In this document: positions 9,022 through 21,646 of the stretch, in pieces | How positions within the stretch are numbered: the first letter of the stretch is position 1 | How the letters are laid out: the number at the start of each line of letters is the position of its first letter | NCBI RefSeq assembly: GCF_900091845.1 | Contig: NZ_FMCI01000175.1 | Span: 54,521 to 118,520, forward strand | Reading direction: 5' to 3' | Length of the DNA: 64,000 bases | DNA from: Streptomyces sp. SolWspMP-5a-2 | GTDB lineage: Bacteria > Actinomycetota > Actinomycetes > Streptomycetales > Streptomycetaceae | Translations under genes and position numbers: made by a program | The notes under the pieces: model-generated | The model's database searches: none | The model's input: the letters and a program-made list of their open reading frames with translations, nothing else | What the model was told of the DNA's origin: nothing

Positions 9022-11094
9022 CTACTTCCAGGTGTCGCTCACGCTGTAGCCGGACGAACCGCCCGTCGTGTACGCGCGGTTCGTCCCGGACTCCCAGGTC
9101 ACGTTCCCGGCCGCGTCCTTCTTCAGGTACTTGTAGGCGAAGGCCGTGTTCCGGGGCACGATCACCAGCCTGCGCCAGGTCGGGTAGGTCTGCGCGGAGA
9201 GCGGGATCGCGTCGGCCGGGTTCCAGGACCCGAGCGACGCGATCGAGCCGACGACGTAGACGCTTGTGCCGGACGCGGTGGTCGCGGTCTCGGCGAAGGT
9301 GACGTCGGTGGCGTCGGCGTCGGCCACGTTCCAGGAGTTGCGCAGGGTGAGCGCCGACGTCGCCGCCGGGGCGCTCCGGTTGGCGTTCGACTCCCAGGTC
9401 ACGTTCCCGGCGGCGTCCTTCTTCAGGTACTTGTAGGCGAAGGCGGTGCCGGCCGGCACGTCCACGGTGCCGGACCAGACCGGGTAGCCGCCTGCGGAGA
9501 GCCGGACGGCCTTCGCGGGGTCCCAGCCGCCGAGCGCGGCGATCGAGCCGACCACGTACACGTCGGTGCCCGGGGTGGTGGACGCGTAGGACTCGAAGGT
9601 CGCGCCGACCGTGGAGGTGCCGCCGCCGCCCGGCTCCCCGCAGCCGACCGTGCAGGTGTAGGAGGAGTCGAAGAACGCCACCGCGCTCCTGGCGGGCAGG
9701 GTGATGGTGGCGCTGCCTCCGGAGACGGTGACCGTGCTCGCGCCGCCGTCCACCACGTTCTTGTAGGTGCCGTCGGCCATCCCGGTGGTGAAGCTCTGAC
9801 TCTGCGCCGAGGAGCCGTTGTTGAGGGCGAAGAAGCCCGCCCCCGAGCGGCCGAAGCCGATCACCGAGGAGGACTTGGTCTGCCAGTCGGAGACGGCGGC
9901 GGAGCCCGTCGCGTTGTGCCAGGCGACCATGCCGATCACCCCGGTGTCCCGGTCCAGGCAGTACCAGGTGCTCGCGGAGCAGTCGGTGGCGGTGACGAAG
10001 CCGCCGGAGTTCGGCGGCGCCTGGTCGCTCTGCGTCCACTGCCAGCTCGCGTAGACGGTCGGTGTGGACCACTTGTAGGCGAGCTGGAAGAGGTTGGCGA
10101 GCCGGTAGGCGTCGCCGTCCTTGTACGAGAGGTGCAGGCCGTTGCGCTCGGTGTCGTGGTTGGTCACGAAGGAGACGGAGTCGGCCGCCGGGAGGATCCC
10201 GGAGGAGGGGAGGTTCGCCAGGTCGCCGACGCTGCCCTGGAAGGCCGACTTCAAGCGGCTGGCATAGGTGAAGTCCAGGACGTCCCCGGTGGGGTAGTAG
10301 TCGGCGGGCTGCGGGGTGGACCCGGGGTAGACCTCCTGGAAGACGTACGGCGCCGCCCCGGCGGTCGTGGCGGTCAGCTTCGACTCGATCGCCGCGAGGT
10401 CAGCCGCGGGGATGTGCTTGGCCGCGTCGATCCGGAACCCGTCGACGCCCAGGGCGAGTTGGCTGTTGAGGAAGTCCGCGATGCCCGCCCGCACGCTGTC
10501 CGAGCCGGTGCGCAGGTCGGGCAGGCCGAGCAGTTCGCAGTTCTGCACCTGGGTGAGGTTGCCGTAGTCCTGGACGGTGAGGTCCGAGGTGGGGCAGTCG
10601 GACGCGTCGTGGTAGTCGCCGCGGCTCCACTCCGGGGTCACGTACTTGTTGCTCAGCGTGGTGCCGTGGTAGCCGGTGCCGGTCTGCGCGGCCGTGTGGT
10701 TGACGACCGCGTCGGTGTAGACCTTCACCCCGGCCGCGTGGCAGGCGCCGACCATCGCCGCGAACTGCGCCTCGGTGCCGAACCGGCTGTCGAGGTCGTA
10801 GGAGTAGGGCTGGTAGGCGTCCCACCAGTAGAACGCGGGCTGCTTGAGGGACTCGGACGGGGGCGCCACCTGGACCGCGCCGTAACCGGCCGGGCCCAGC
10901 ACGCCGGTGCACTCGGCGGCGACGGAAGTCCAGTTCCACTCCCAGAGGTTGGCGATCACGTCGCCCTTGACGGTGGTCTCCGCGCGGGCGGGCGGCGCGG
11001 GCAGCGCGACCGCTCCGGCCAGCGCGAGAGCGCCCGCCGCGGCGGCGGTCACGGTGCGGCGCAGCACACCCGGGGACCGGTGTCTGGTGGTCAT
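9022..11094 (-). CDS. Secreted GH13 alpha-amylase with two C-terminal CBM20 starch-binding domains
   Basis: A 690-residue enzyme with a signal peptide of about 38 residues (cleavage probably after ARA). The catalytic domain spans roughly residues 42-480, with [26 protein letters not shown] and [10 protein letters not shown]. After the Aamy_C domain come two homologous modules at about 495-590 and 595-690, each with the CBM20 hallmark TxxGxxVYVVGSIxxLGxW and FAYKYLKKDAAGNVTWE. The near-identical tails suggest recent internal duplication. CBM20 binds raw starch granules. It is divergent from the pullulanase gene over a shared operator-bearing region. Confidence 0.94.
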   Translation of the reverse strand: MTTRHRSPGVLRRTVTAAAAGALALAGAVALPAPPARAETTVKGDVIANLWEWNWTSVAAECTGVLGPAGYGAVQVAPPSESLKQPAFYWWDAYQPYSYDLDSRFGTEAQFAAMVGACHAAGVKVYTDAVVNHTAAQTGTGYHGTTLSNKYVTPEWSRGDYHDASDCPTSDLTVQDYGNLTQVQNCELLGLPDLRTGSDSVRAGIADFLNSQLALGVDGFRIDAAKHIPAADLAAIESKLTATTAGAAPYVFQEVYPGSTPQPADYYPTGDVLDFTYASRLKSAFQGSVGDLANLPSSGILPAADSVSFVTNHDTERNGLHLSYKDGDAYRLANLFQLAYKWSTPTVYASWQWTQSDQAPPNSGGFVTATDCSASTWYCLDRDTGVIGMVAWHNATGSAAVSDWQTKSSSVIGFGRSGAGFFALNNGSSAQSQSFTTGMADGTYKNVVDGGASTVTVSGGSATITLPARSAVAFFDSSYTCTVGCGEPGGGGTSTVGATFESYASTTPGTDVYVVGSIAALGGWDPAKAVRLSAGGYPVWSGTVDVPAGTAFAYKYLKKDAAGNVTWESNANRSAPAATSALTLRNSWNVADADATDVTFAETATTASGTSVYVVGSIASLGSWNPADAIPLSAQTYPTWRRLVIVPRNTAFAYKYLKKDAAGNVTWESGTNRAYTTGGSSGYSVSDTWK

Positions 11095-11201
11095 ATGCGG
11101 CTCCGTAGAAGGGGGTTGGGGTTCACTGCCGGGTTCGACAACCCGTGAGCGTGGGGCAGCGGGGGAGGGTCGTCAAGGCTGTCGTTGAAAATTCTTGCCG
11201 T

Positions 11202-11227
11202 GGGTTGCAGACCTCTTGCTGCAACCC
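11202..11227. promoter_or_regulatory. Perfect 9-bp inverted repeat operator between amylase and pullulanase
   Basis: GGGTTGCAG (11202-11210) and CTGCAACCC (11219-11227) form a perfect inverted repeat with an 8-bp spacer containing CTTG. It lies between two divergent starch genes and shares TTGCAG with the malE and amylase sites, so it is the best candidate MalR operator in the window. Confidence 0.7.
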
Positions 11228-11326
11228 TTGCGGCACCGGTAGCGTCGCGCGGGCGCCCGGCGACGAAGCCGTCCCGCGGCGCGGGGTCGCACCCGAACGA
11301 GCCGCACGCACAAGGAGTTCACGCCT

Positions 11327-16726
<5,400 letters not shown>

Positions 16727-16740
16727 AGCGGGCTTACCGT

Positions 16741-16775
16741 GGTGGGGCAGAACCCGATCCCCGGTCTGCCCCACC
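16741..16775 (+). terminator. Terminator after the pullulanase gene
   Basis: An 11-bp perfect stem (GGTGGGGCAGA against TCTGCCCCACC) lies between the pullulanase stop and the next start, separating the two transcripts. Confidence 0.8.
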
Positions 16776-16797
16776 GCTGTTGCTCCGAGGCTGGCAG

Positions 16798-18519
16798 ATG
16801 GACCCCACCGGCAAACCGACCGACACCACGGTGCTCGTCGTCGACGACGTGCCCGCGGGCCGGTACGCCATGGGCACCGTGCTGCGCCGGGCCGGGCACC
16901 GCGTCATCGAGGCCGGCAGCGGCGCCGAGGCACTCGCCGAACTCGACACCCGGCTGCGCAAGGGCACCCTGCCCCACGTCGCCCTCGTCGACACCGGCCT
17001 GCCCGACATGAGCGGCTTCGAACTCTGCCGCCGCTTCAAGGAACGCCCGCACCTCATCGGCCTGCCCGTCGTGCACTACTCCGCGGCGGCGGTGGCACCC
17101 GCCGACCGCTGCCGCGGGCTCGACGCGGGCGACGAGTCCTATCTGACGGTGCCCGCCGAACCCGAGGAGATCGAGGCCGTCGTCCGGGCCGCCGTGCGCG
17201 GGGCCCGGCTGCGCGCCGACAACCGCGCCCTGGTCCGGCGGCTGACCCTGCTGTCGGAGACCATCGTCACCATCCAGTCCGCCCGCTCCCTCCAGGAACT
17301 GGCCGACGCCGCGGCCGACGGCGCCGCCCGCCTCACCGGCACCCCCGCCGCCGTCTTCGTCCTCGACCCGGACGACGAGCTGTACCGCGGCCTGTCCCGG
17401 GACCGGGCCGCGGTCGCCCTGCCCGACGACGGCGCCCACCTCGCCGTCTCCGCCCTGCTGCGGCGCCTGTCCCGGGGCCAGTCGGGGGTGCGGCTCACCA
17501 CCGTCCCGTCACCGCTGTGGCCCACCGGGTTCTTCCGGCCAGGCGTGCAGCACGACGCGCGGCTCGCCCTCGCCCTCACCCAGGACGGCCGCGCCCCGGT
17601 CTGCCTCGCGGTGCCCGCCCGGGGCATGCGGCGGGCGGGACCGGAGAGCGAGGCGCTGCTCGCCCAGCTCGCCGAGGCGACCGCGCTGGCCGCCGAGCCG
17701 CTGCTGATGTACCAGGTGGAACGGCATGTGGCGCTCACCCTCCAGCACAGCTTCCTGCCCCAGCCGCACCGGCTGCCCGAACTGCCGGGCCTCGACATCG
17801 CGGTCCGCTACGTCCCCGCCTCCCGGCAGACCGAGATCGGCGGCGACTTCTACGCGGCCCTCGCCACCGGCGACGGCATGCTCACCGCGGTCGGCGACGT
17901 CGTCGGGCACTCCCTGGACGCGGCCACCGTGATGGTCGAGATACGGCACGCCCTGCGCGCCTACTGCGTCGACGACAGCGACCCGGGCATCCTCGCCGAA
18001 CGCCTCGACCGGATGCTCCAGCGCTACCACCCCGAGCTGACGGCCACCGTCTGCCTCGCCCTCACCGACCCCGCCACCGGCCGCACCCGCATCGCCAACG
18101 CCGGTCACATCCCGCCGCTGCTGCTGCGCGACACCGGCACCGCCGACTACGTCAAGGCGCGCGGCCCGCTGCTCGGCCCCGGACTGCCCCACCCGCCGCC
18201 CACCGAGCTGTTCCTGGAACCGGGGGACCGGCTCCTCATGGTCACCGACGGACTGATCGAGACCCGCGGTGTCGACCTGGAGATCTCCATGGAGCAGCTC
18301 CGCTCCGCCTCCCTCGGCGCGCTGCCCGGCCTGGACGCCCTCTGCGACACCCTGCTCGCCTCCTTCGGCCACGACCGGGAGGACGACATCGCGATGCTGG
18401 CGCTCCGGCTGAGGAGCCAGGGCGACACCGCAAGTCCGGGTGGCGAGGGGGCCGTTCAGGTCGCCAGCGCGAGCAGCTTGCCGACCAGATCGGTGAAGGG
18501 CCCGCCGGACGGCTCCTGA
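16798..18519 (+). CDS. Response-regulator / GAF-like / SpoIIE-type PP2C phosphatase
   Basis: A 573-residue soluble regulator. Residues about 10-125 form a receiver domain (VLVVDD at the start, phospho-acceptor Asp in LVDTGLPDMSG). The middle, about 170-320, looks like a GAF sensor. Residues about 335-555 form an RsbU/SpoIIE phosphatase with IGGDFYAAL, VGDVVGHSLDAA, NAGHIPPLLL and DDIAMLALR. Such proteins dephosphorylate anti-anti-sigma factors and so release sigma factors. No partner kinase or anti-sigma gene is adjacent. The ATG at 16798 begins right after a terminator; the open frame extends upstream only as shadow of the pullulanase gene. The 3' end overlaps the convergent tetR gene by 64 bp. 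Confidence 0.88.
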   Translation: MDPTGKPTDTTVLVVDDVPAGRYAMGTVLRRAGHRVIEAGSGAEALAELDTRLRKGTLPHVALVDTGLPDMSGFELCRRFKERPHLIGLPVVHYSAAAVAPADRCRGLDAGDESYLTVPAEPEEIEAVVRAAVRGARLRADNRALVRRLTLLSETIVTIQSARSLQELADAAADGAARLTGTPAAVFVLDPDDELYRGLSRDRAAVALPDDGAHLAVSALLRRLSRGQSGVRLTTVPSPLWPTGFFRPGVQHDARLALALTQDGRAPVCLAVPARGMRRAGPESEALLAQLAEATALAAEPLLMYQVERHVALTLQHSFLPQPHRLPELPGLDIAVRYVPASRQTEIGGDFYAALATGDGMLTAVGDVVGHSLDAATVMVEIRHALRAYCVDDSDPGILAERLDRMLQRYHPELTATVCLALTDPATGRTRIANAGHIPPLLLRDTGTADYVKARGPLLGPGLPHPPPTELFLEPGDRLLMVTDGLIETRGVDLEISMEQLRSASLGALPGLDALCDTLLASFGHDREDDIAMLALRLRSQGDTASPGGEGAVQVASASSLPTRSVKGPPDGS

Positions 18520-19151
18520 CCCAGCGCGCCGCGCAGCAGCGCCGCCATCTCCTCGTCCTGCGCGGCGCTCACCGCGGCCAGCGCGGCGAAGTCCTGCACG
18601 AGCTGCACCTCCAGCTCGGCGCGCGGGATGCGCCGCCCGTCCAGCCACAGCAGCGCCGTCGACTCGGCGAGCGAGATCCAGGAGCGGACGACCAGTTCGA
18701 GCCGCACGGGCGCCTTCTCGACGCCCAGATGCGACAGGATCTGCTCGTAGGCGGCCTGCCGGACGGAGTCGATGAGCGCGTTGGTGGCCGAGGAGCCGAC
18801 GGCCGGACCGCCGCGCATCAGCGCCGCGAAGCCCGGCCCGTGCTCGTCCACGAAGTCGAAGTAGCGGCTCATCACCCGCAGCAGCCGGGCGCCGAGCGGA
18901 CCCTCGGGCGCCTCCACGAACCGGGACGCCAGATCGTCCGAGGCACGCTGCAACGCGGCTTCGTAGAGGCTGAGCTTGCCGGGGAAGTAGTGGTACACCA
19001 GCGGCCGGGAGATGCCCGCGGCGGACGCTATCTCGTCGATGGAGACGTCGTCCGGGGAGCGCTGGCTGAACAGGTCGAGTGCGACGCCGATCAACTGCTG
19101 TCGCCGTTCCTCGACTCCCATCCTGCGGCGCGCCCCGGTACCCATACGCAC
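18456..19151 (-). CDS. TetR-family transcriptional regulator
   Basis: A 231-residue TetR regulator. The N-terminal HTH is clear (VSIDEIASAAGISRPLVYHY, about residues 38-57), followed by an all-helical ligand domain without a recognisable ligand signature. Starts at 19151, 19145 or the internal ATG at about 19121 are all possible; the arginine-rich lead is common in Streptomyces. It lies upstream of, and in the same direction as, neither obvious target; the reductase/hydrolase pair 50 bp away on the same strand is the likely regulon, by position only. Confidence 0.88.
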   Translation of the reverse strand: MRMGTGARRRMGVEERRQQLIGVALDLFSQRSPDDVSIDEIASAAGISRPLVYHYFPGKLSLYEAALQRASDDLASRFVEAPEGPLGARLLRVMSRYFDFVDEHGPGFAALMRGGPAVGSSATNALIDSVRQAAYEQILSHLGVEKAPVRLELVVRSWISLAESTALLWLDGRRIPRAELEVQLVQDFAALAAVSAAQDEEMAALLRGALGQEPSGGPFTDLVGKLLALAT

Positions 19152-19201
19152 ACCTTACTGATCGGATCCGGACGCCCATGGACCGGCCCGGCCACAGGTG
19201 T

Positions 19202-20257
19202 TCACATGTCCAGCACGATTCGATCACCCCGCGCCCGAGAGACGCAAATCAACATCGAGTCCCCCCGTTCGCCGTCCGTGAGCAGCTCGTCGCGGTGGTC
19301 CACCTCGCCCTCCAGGACGCGCTGTTGGCAGGTTCCGCAGAACCCCTGCGCGCACGAGTAGACGGTGTCGGGCAGCTCCGCGCGCACGGCCGCGAGCACG
19401 CTCTGACCGGCCTCCACGGTCAACGTCCGCCCGCTGCGCCGTAGTTCGACCTCGAAGGCGCCGTCGCCACCGGCCGCCGCACCGGGCGCGAACCGTTCGA
19501 GGCGGACCCCGGGCGCCCGCTCGGCCACCGCGGCCATCAGCCCCTCGGGCCCGCAGCAGTAGACGGCCGTCCCCGCCGGGAGATCCGCCAACAGGGCGTC
19601 CAGATCAGGCAGTCCGGACTCGTCCTCGGCGGCCACCGTGACCCGCCCGGACCCGCCGAGCCGCTCGACCTCGTCCAGGAACGGCATCGAGGCCCGGCTC
19701 CGGCCGCCGTACAGCAGCCGCCACGGGGTGCCCTCCGGCAGCGACCGCAGCATCGGCAGGATCGGGGTGACGCCGATGCCGCCGGCCACGAAGACATAGC
19801 CGGGCGCCGCGACCAGCGGGAACCGGTTCCGCGGCCCGCGCACCTCCAACTCGGCGCCCTCCAGCACCTGTTCGTGCAGCTCGCGGGAGCCGCCCCGGCC
19901 GCCGTCGACCAGCCGCACGGCGATCGTGTACGCGCCGGTGTCCGCCGGGTCACCGCACAGCGAGTACTGCCGCACCGCGCCGGACGGCAGCACGACGTCC
20001 AGATGCGCGCCCGGCTCCCAGCGCGGCAGCTCCCGCCCTTCGAGCCGCAGCAGGACAACGCCGTCGGCGACCGTGTCGCGCGCGGTGACCGCCAGCCGCA
20101 GCACCCGCGAGCGCGGCCGTCCCGACACCGGTTCCTCCAGCGCGGGCAGCGGCCACAGCGGCGAGCCCTGGACCCGGCGCCGCAGCGCCCGCCGGACCAC
20201 GGCGCCCGCCGCACCGGTGACGCCCGCGACGGCCACGACCGTCCGCAGCCTCGGCAT
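19202..20257 (-). CDS. Ferredoxin-reductase-type oxidoreductase with C-terminal 2Fe-2S domain
   Basis: A 351-residue flavoprotein reductase of the phthalate-dioxygenase-reductase/VanB type. After a short hydrophobic N-terminus come an FAD/FMN-binding barrel (RQYSLCGDP), an NAD(P) domain (FVAGGIGVTPILPML and YCCGPEGLM) and a plant-type ferredoxin domain with the CAQGFCGTC cluster and a last Cys in MLICVSRA. It would pass electrons from NAD(P)H to an oxygenase or diiron partner. Its start overlaps the stop of the upstream gene (TGATG), so the two are translationally coupled. The metal-dependent hydrolase next door is a plausible partner by operon structure. Confidence 0.9.
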   Translation of the reverse strand: MPRLRTVVAVAGVTGAAGAVVRRALRRRVQGSPLWPLPALEEPVSGRPRSRVLRLAVTARDTVADGVVLLRLEGRELPRWEPGAHLDVVLPSGAVRQYSLCGDPADTGAYTIAVRLVDGGRGGSRELHEQVLEGAELEVRGPRNRFPLVAAPGYVFVAGGIGVTPILPMLRSLPEGTPWRLLYGGRSRASMPFLDEVERLGGSGRVTVAAEDESGLPDLDALLADLPAGTAVYCCGPEGLMAAVAERAPGVRLERFAPGAAAGGDGAFEVELRRSGRTLTVEAGQSVLAAVRAELPDTVYSCAQGFCGTCQQRVLEGEVDHRDELLTDGERGDSMLICVSRARGDRIVLDM

Positions 20258-21180
20258 CACGCGGCCCCCTTCCCGCCGCCGGCGGCCTGATCGGCGGCGC
20301 GCGCGGCCGGTGAGGAGGCCAGGTAGGCGAGCGCCTGCGCGGTGGACCCCTCCTGGGAGGGGTGGTAGGCGCGGGACAGATAGCGCGGCACCGACTTCAC
20401 GATCTCCCCGGTCGCGGGCAGCGTGCCGCGTCGGCCGCGCAGGTAGAACTCCTTGAAGGACGCGCGCGCGTCGACCAGCGTCGGGTCGTTCGCCATGAAG
20501 AAGCGGGTCCCGCGCTGCCACAGGAACAGCAGCGCCCCGAACGCCGTCGCCCAGGTGCGCACCCGGCGCCGGTAGCCGCCGTCCACGTGCAGGAACAGCT
20601 CGAAGGCGACCGAGCGGTGCTCGACCTCCTCGGCGCCGTGCCAGCGCAGCAGGTCCAGCATGGTCGGATCGGCGCCGCGCCGGTCCAACTCGTCGGCGTT
20701 CAGCACCCAGTTGCCGAGGAAGGCGGTGTAGTGCTCGATCGCCGCGATGATCGCCACCCGCTCCATCAGCCACCAGTGGCGGGCCCGGCCCGGCGGCAGC
20801 GTGCGGTCCCCGAGCAGCTTCTCGAAGAGCCAGTCGACCTGCGCGGTGTACGGCGTCGGGTCGAGCCCCTGCTCGCGCAGATGCGGCAGCACCTCGTCGT
20901 GGGCCTGCGAGTGCATCGCCTCCTGCCCGATGAACCCGATGACGTCCGCGCGCAGCCGCTCGTCCCTGATGTGCGGCAGGACCTGCCGGTAGACGTGCAC
21001 GAACCACCGCTCACCGGCGGGCAGCAGCAGGTGCAGCACGTTGATGGTGTGCGTGGAGAAGGGGTCGCCCGGCACCCAGTGGAGCGGGGTGCCCTCCCAG
21101 GAGAAGGACACCTTGCGCGCGGCGAGCGGGACCCGCTCCGCGTCGTCGCCCTGGGGCACCACGGCCTGCTTGTGAGACAT
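20257..21180 (-). CDS. Predicted metal-dependent hydrolase (PF10118-type)
   Basis: A 307-residue protein matching the family usually named predicted metal-dependent hydrolase. Histidine/glutamate pairs typical of a diiron-like centre are visible: FIGQEAMHSQAHDE, AIEHYTAF and GAEEVEHRSVAFE. That arrangement resembles four-helix diiron oxygenases more than hydrolases, and coupling to a ferredoxin reductase supports a redox role; this is inference. The gene is first in a two-gene operon with the reductase. Confidence 0.85.
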   Translation of the reverse strand: MSHKQAVVPQGDDAERVPLAARKVSFSWEGTPLHWVPGDPFSTHTINVLHLLLPAGERWFVHVYRQVLPHIRDERLRADVIGFIGQEAMHSQAHDEVLPHLREQGLDPTPYTAQVDWLFEKLLGDRTLPPGRARHWWLMERVAIIAAIEHYTAFLGNWVLNADELDRRGADPTMLDLLRWHGAEEVEHRSVAFELFLHVDGGYRRRVRTWATAFGALLFLWQRGTRFFMANDPTLVDARASFKEFYLRGRRGTLPATGEIVKSVPRYLSRAYHPSQEGSTAQALAYLASSPAARAADQAAGGGKGAA

Positions 21181-21294
21181 GGCGTCAATGTACTGACGGG
21201 TAGCCCCGGGGTGAACCCCTCTGCGCCGTCTTATTTACGATCGTGTCAGCAAGGGGGAGGGTGAGCGGCGGTGGGTGTGCCGCCCCGGCGGCCG

Positions 21295-21492
21295 GAGTGG
21301 ACCGGACCGGAGTGGGGAGGCGGGGGCGGGGCAGACCGGCTGGACCCGAGTGGACCGGACCGGAGTGGGGAGGCGGGGGTGGAGCAGACCGGCTGGACCC
21401 GAGTGGACCGGACCGGAGTGGGGAGGCGGGGGCGGAGCAGACCGGCTGAACCGGAGTGGACCGGACCGGACCGGAGTCGGGAGGCGGGGGCG
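21295..21492. repeat. 53-bp tandem repeat, about 3.7 copies
   Basis: Units begin with GAGTGGACCGGACC at 21295, 21348, 21401 and 21454, exactly 53 bp apart. The copies differ by single bases; the last has an extra GGACC and diverges after the G-rich part. Because 53 is not a multiple of 3 and no gene fits, it is probably non-coding. It lies in the 466-bp gap between the diverging hydrolase gene and the 3' end of the next gene. Confidence 0.9.
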
Positions 21493-21646
21493 GGGGTGCG
21501 GGGTTGCCCGGGGCGGGGGCCGCTGTGCCGCGCCGCCTCCGGGGAGGAGCCCGGGGTACCGCCATGCCCCGGATCCGTGCCCGGTACGCCCCGCTGCCCC
21601 ACCGCGTCGGTACCCGGCGTCCCGCGCCACCCCCGCCCCCGGCTCC

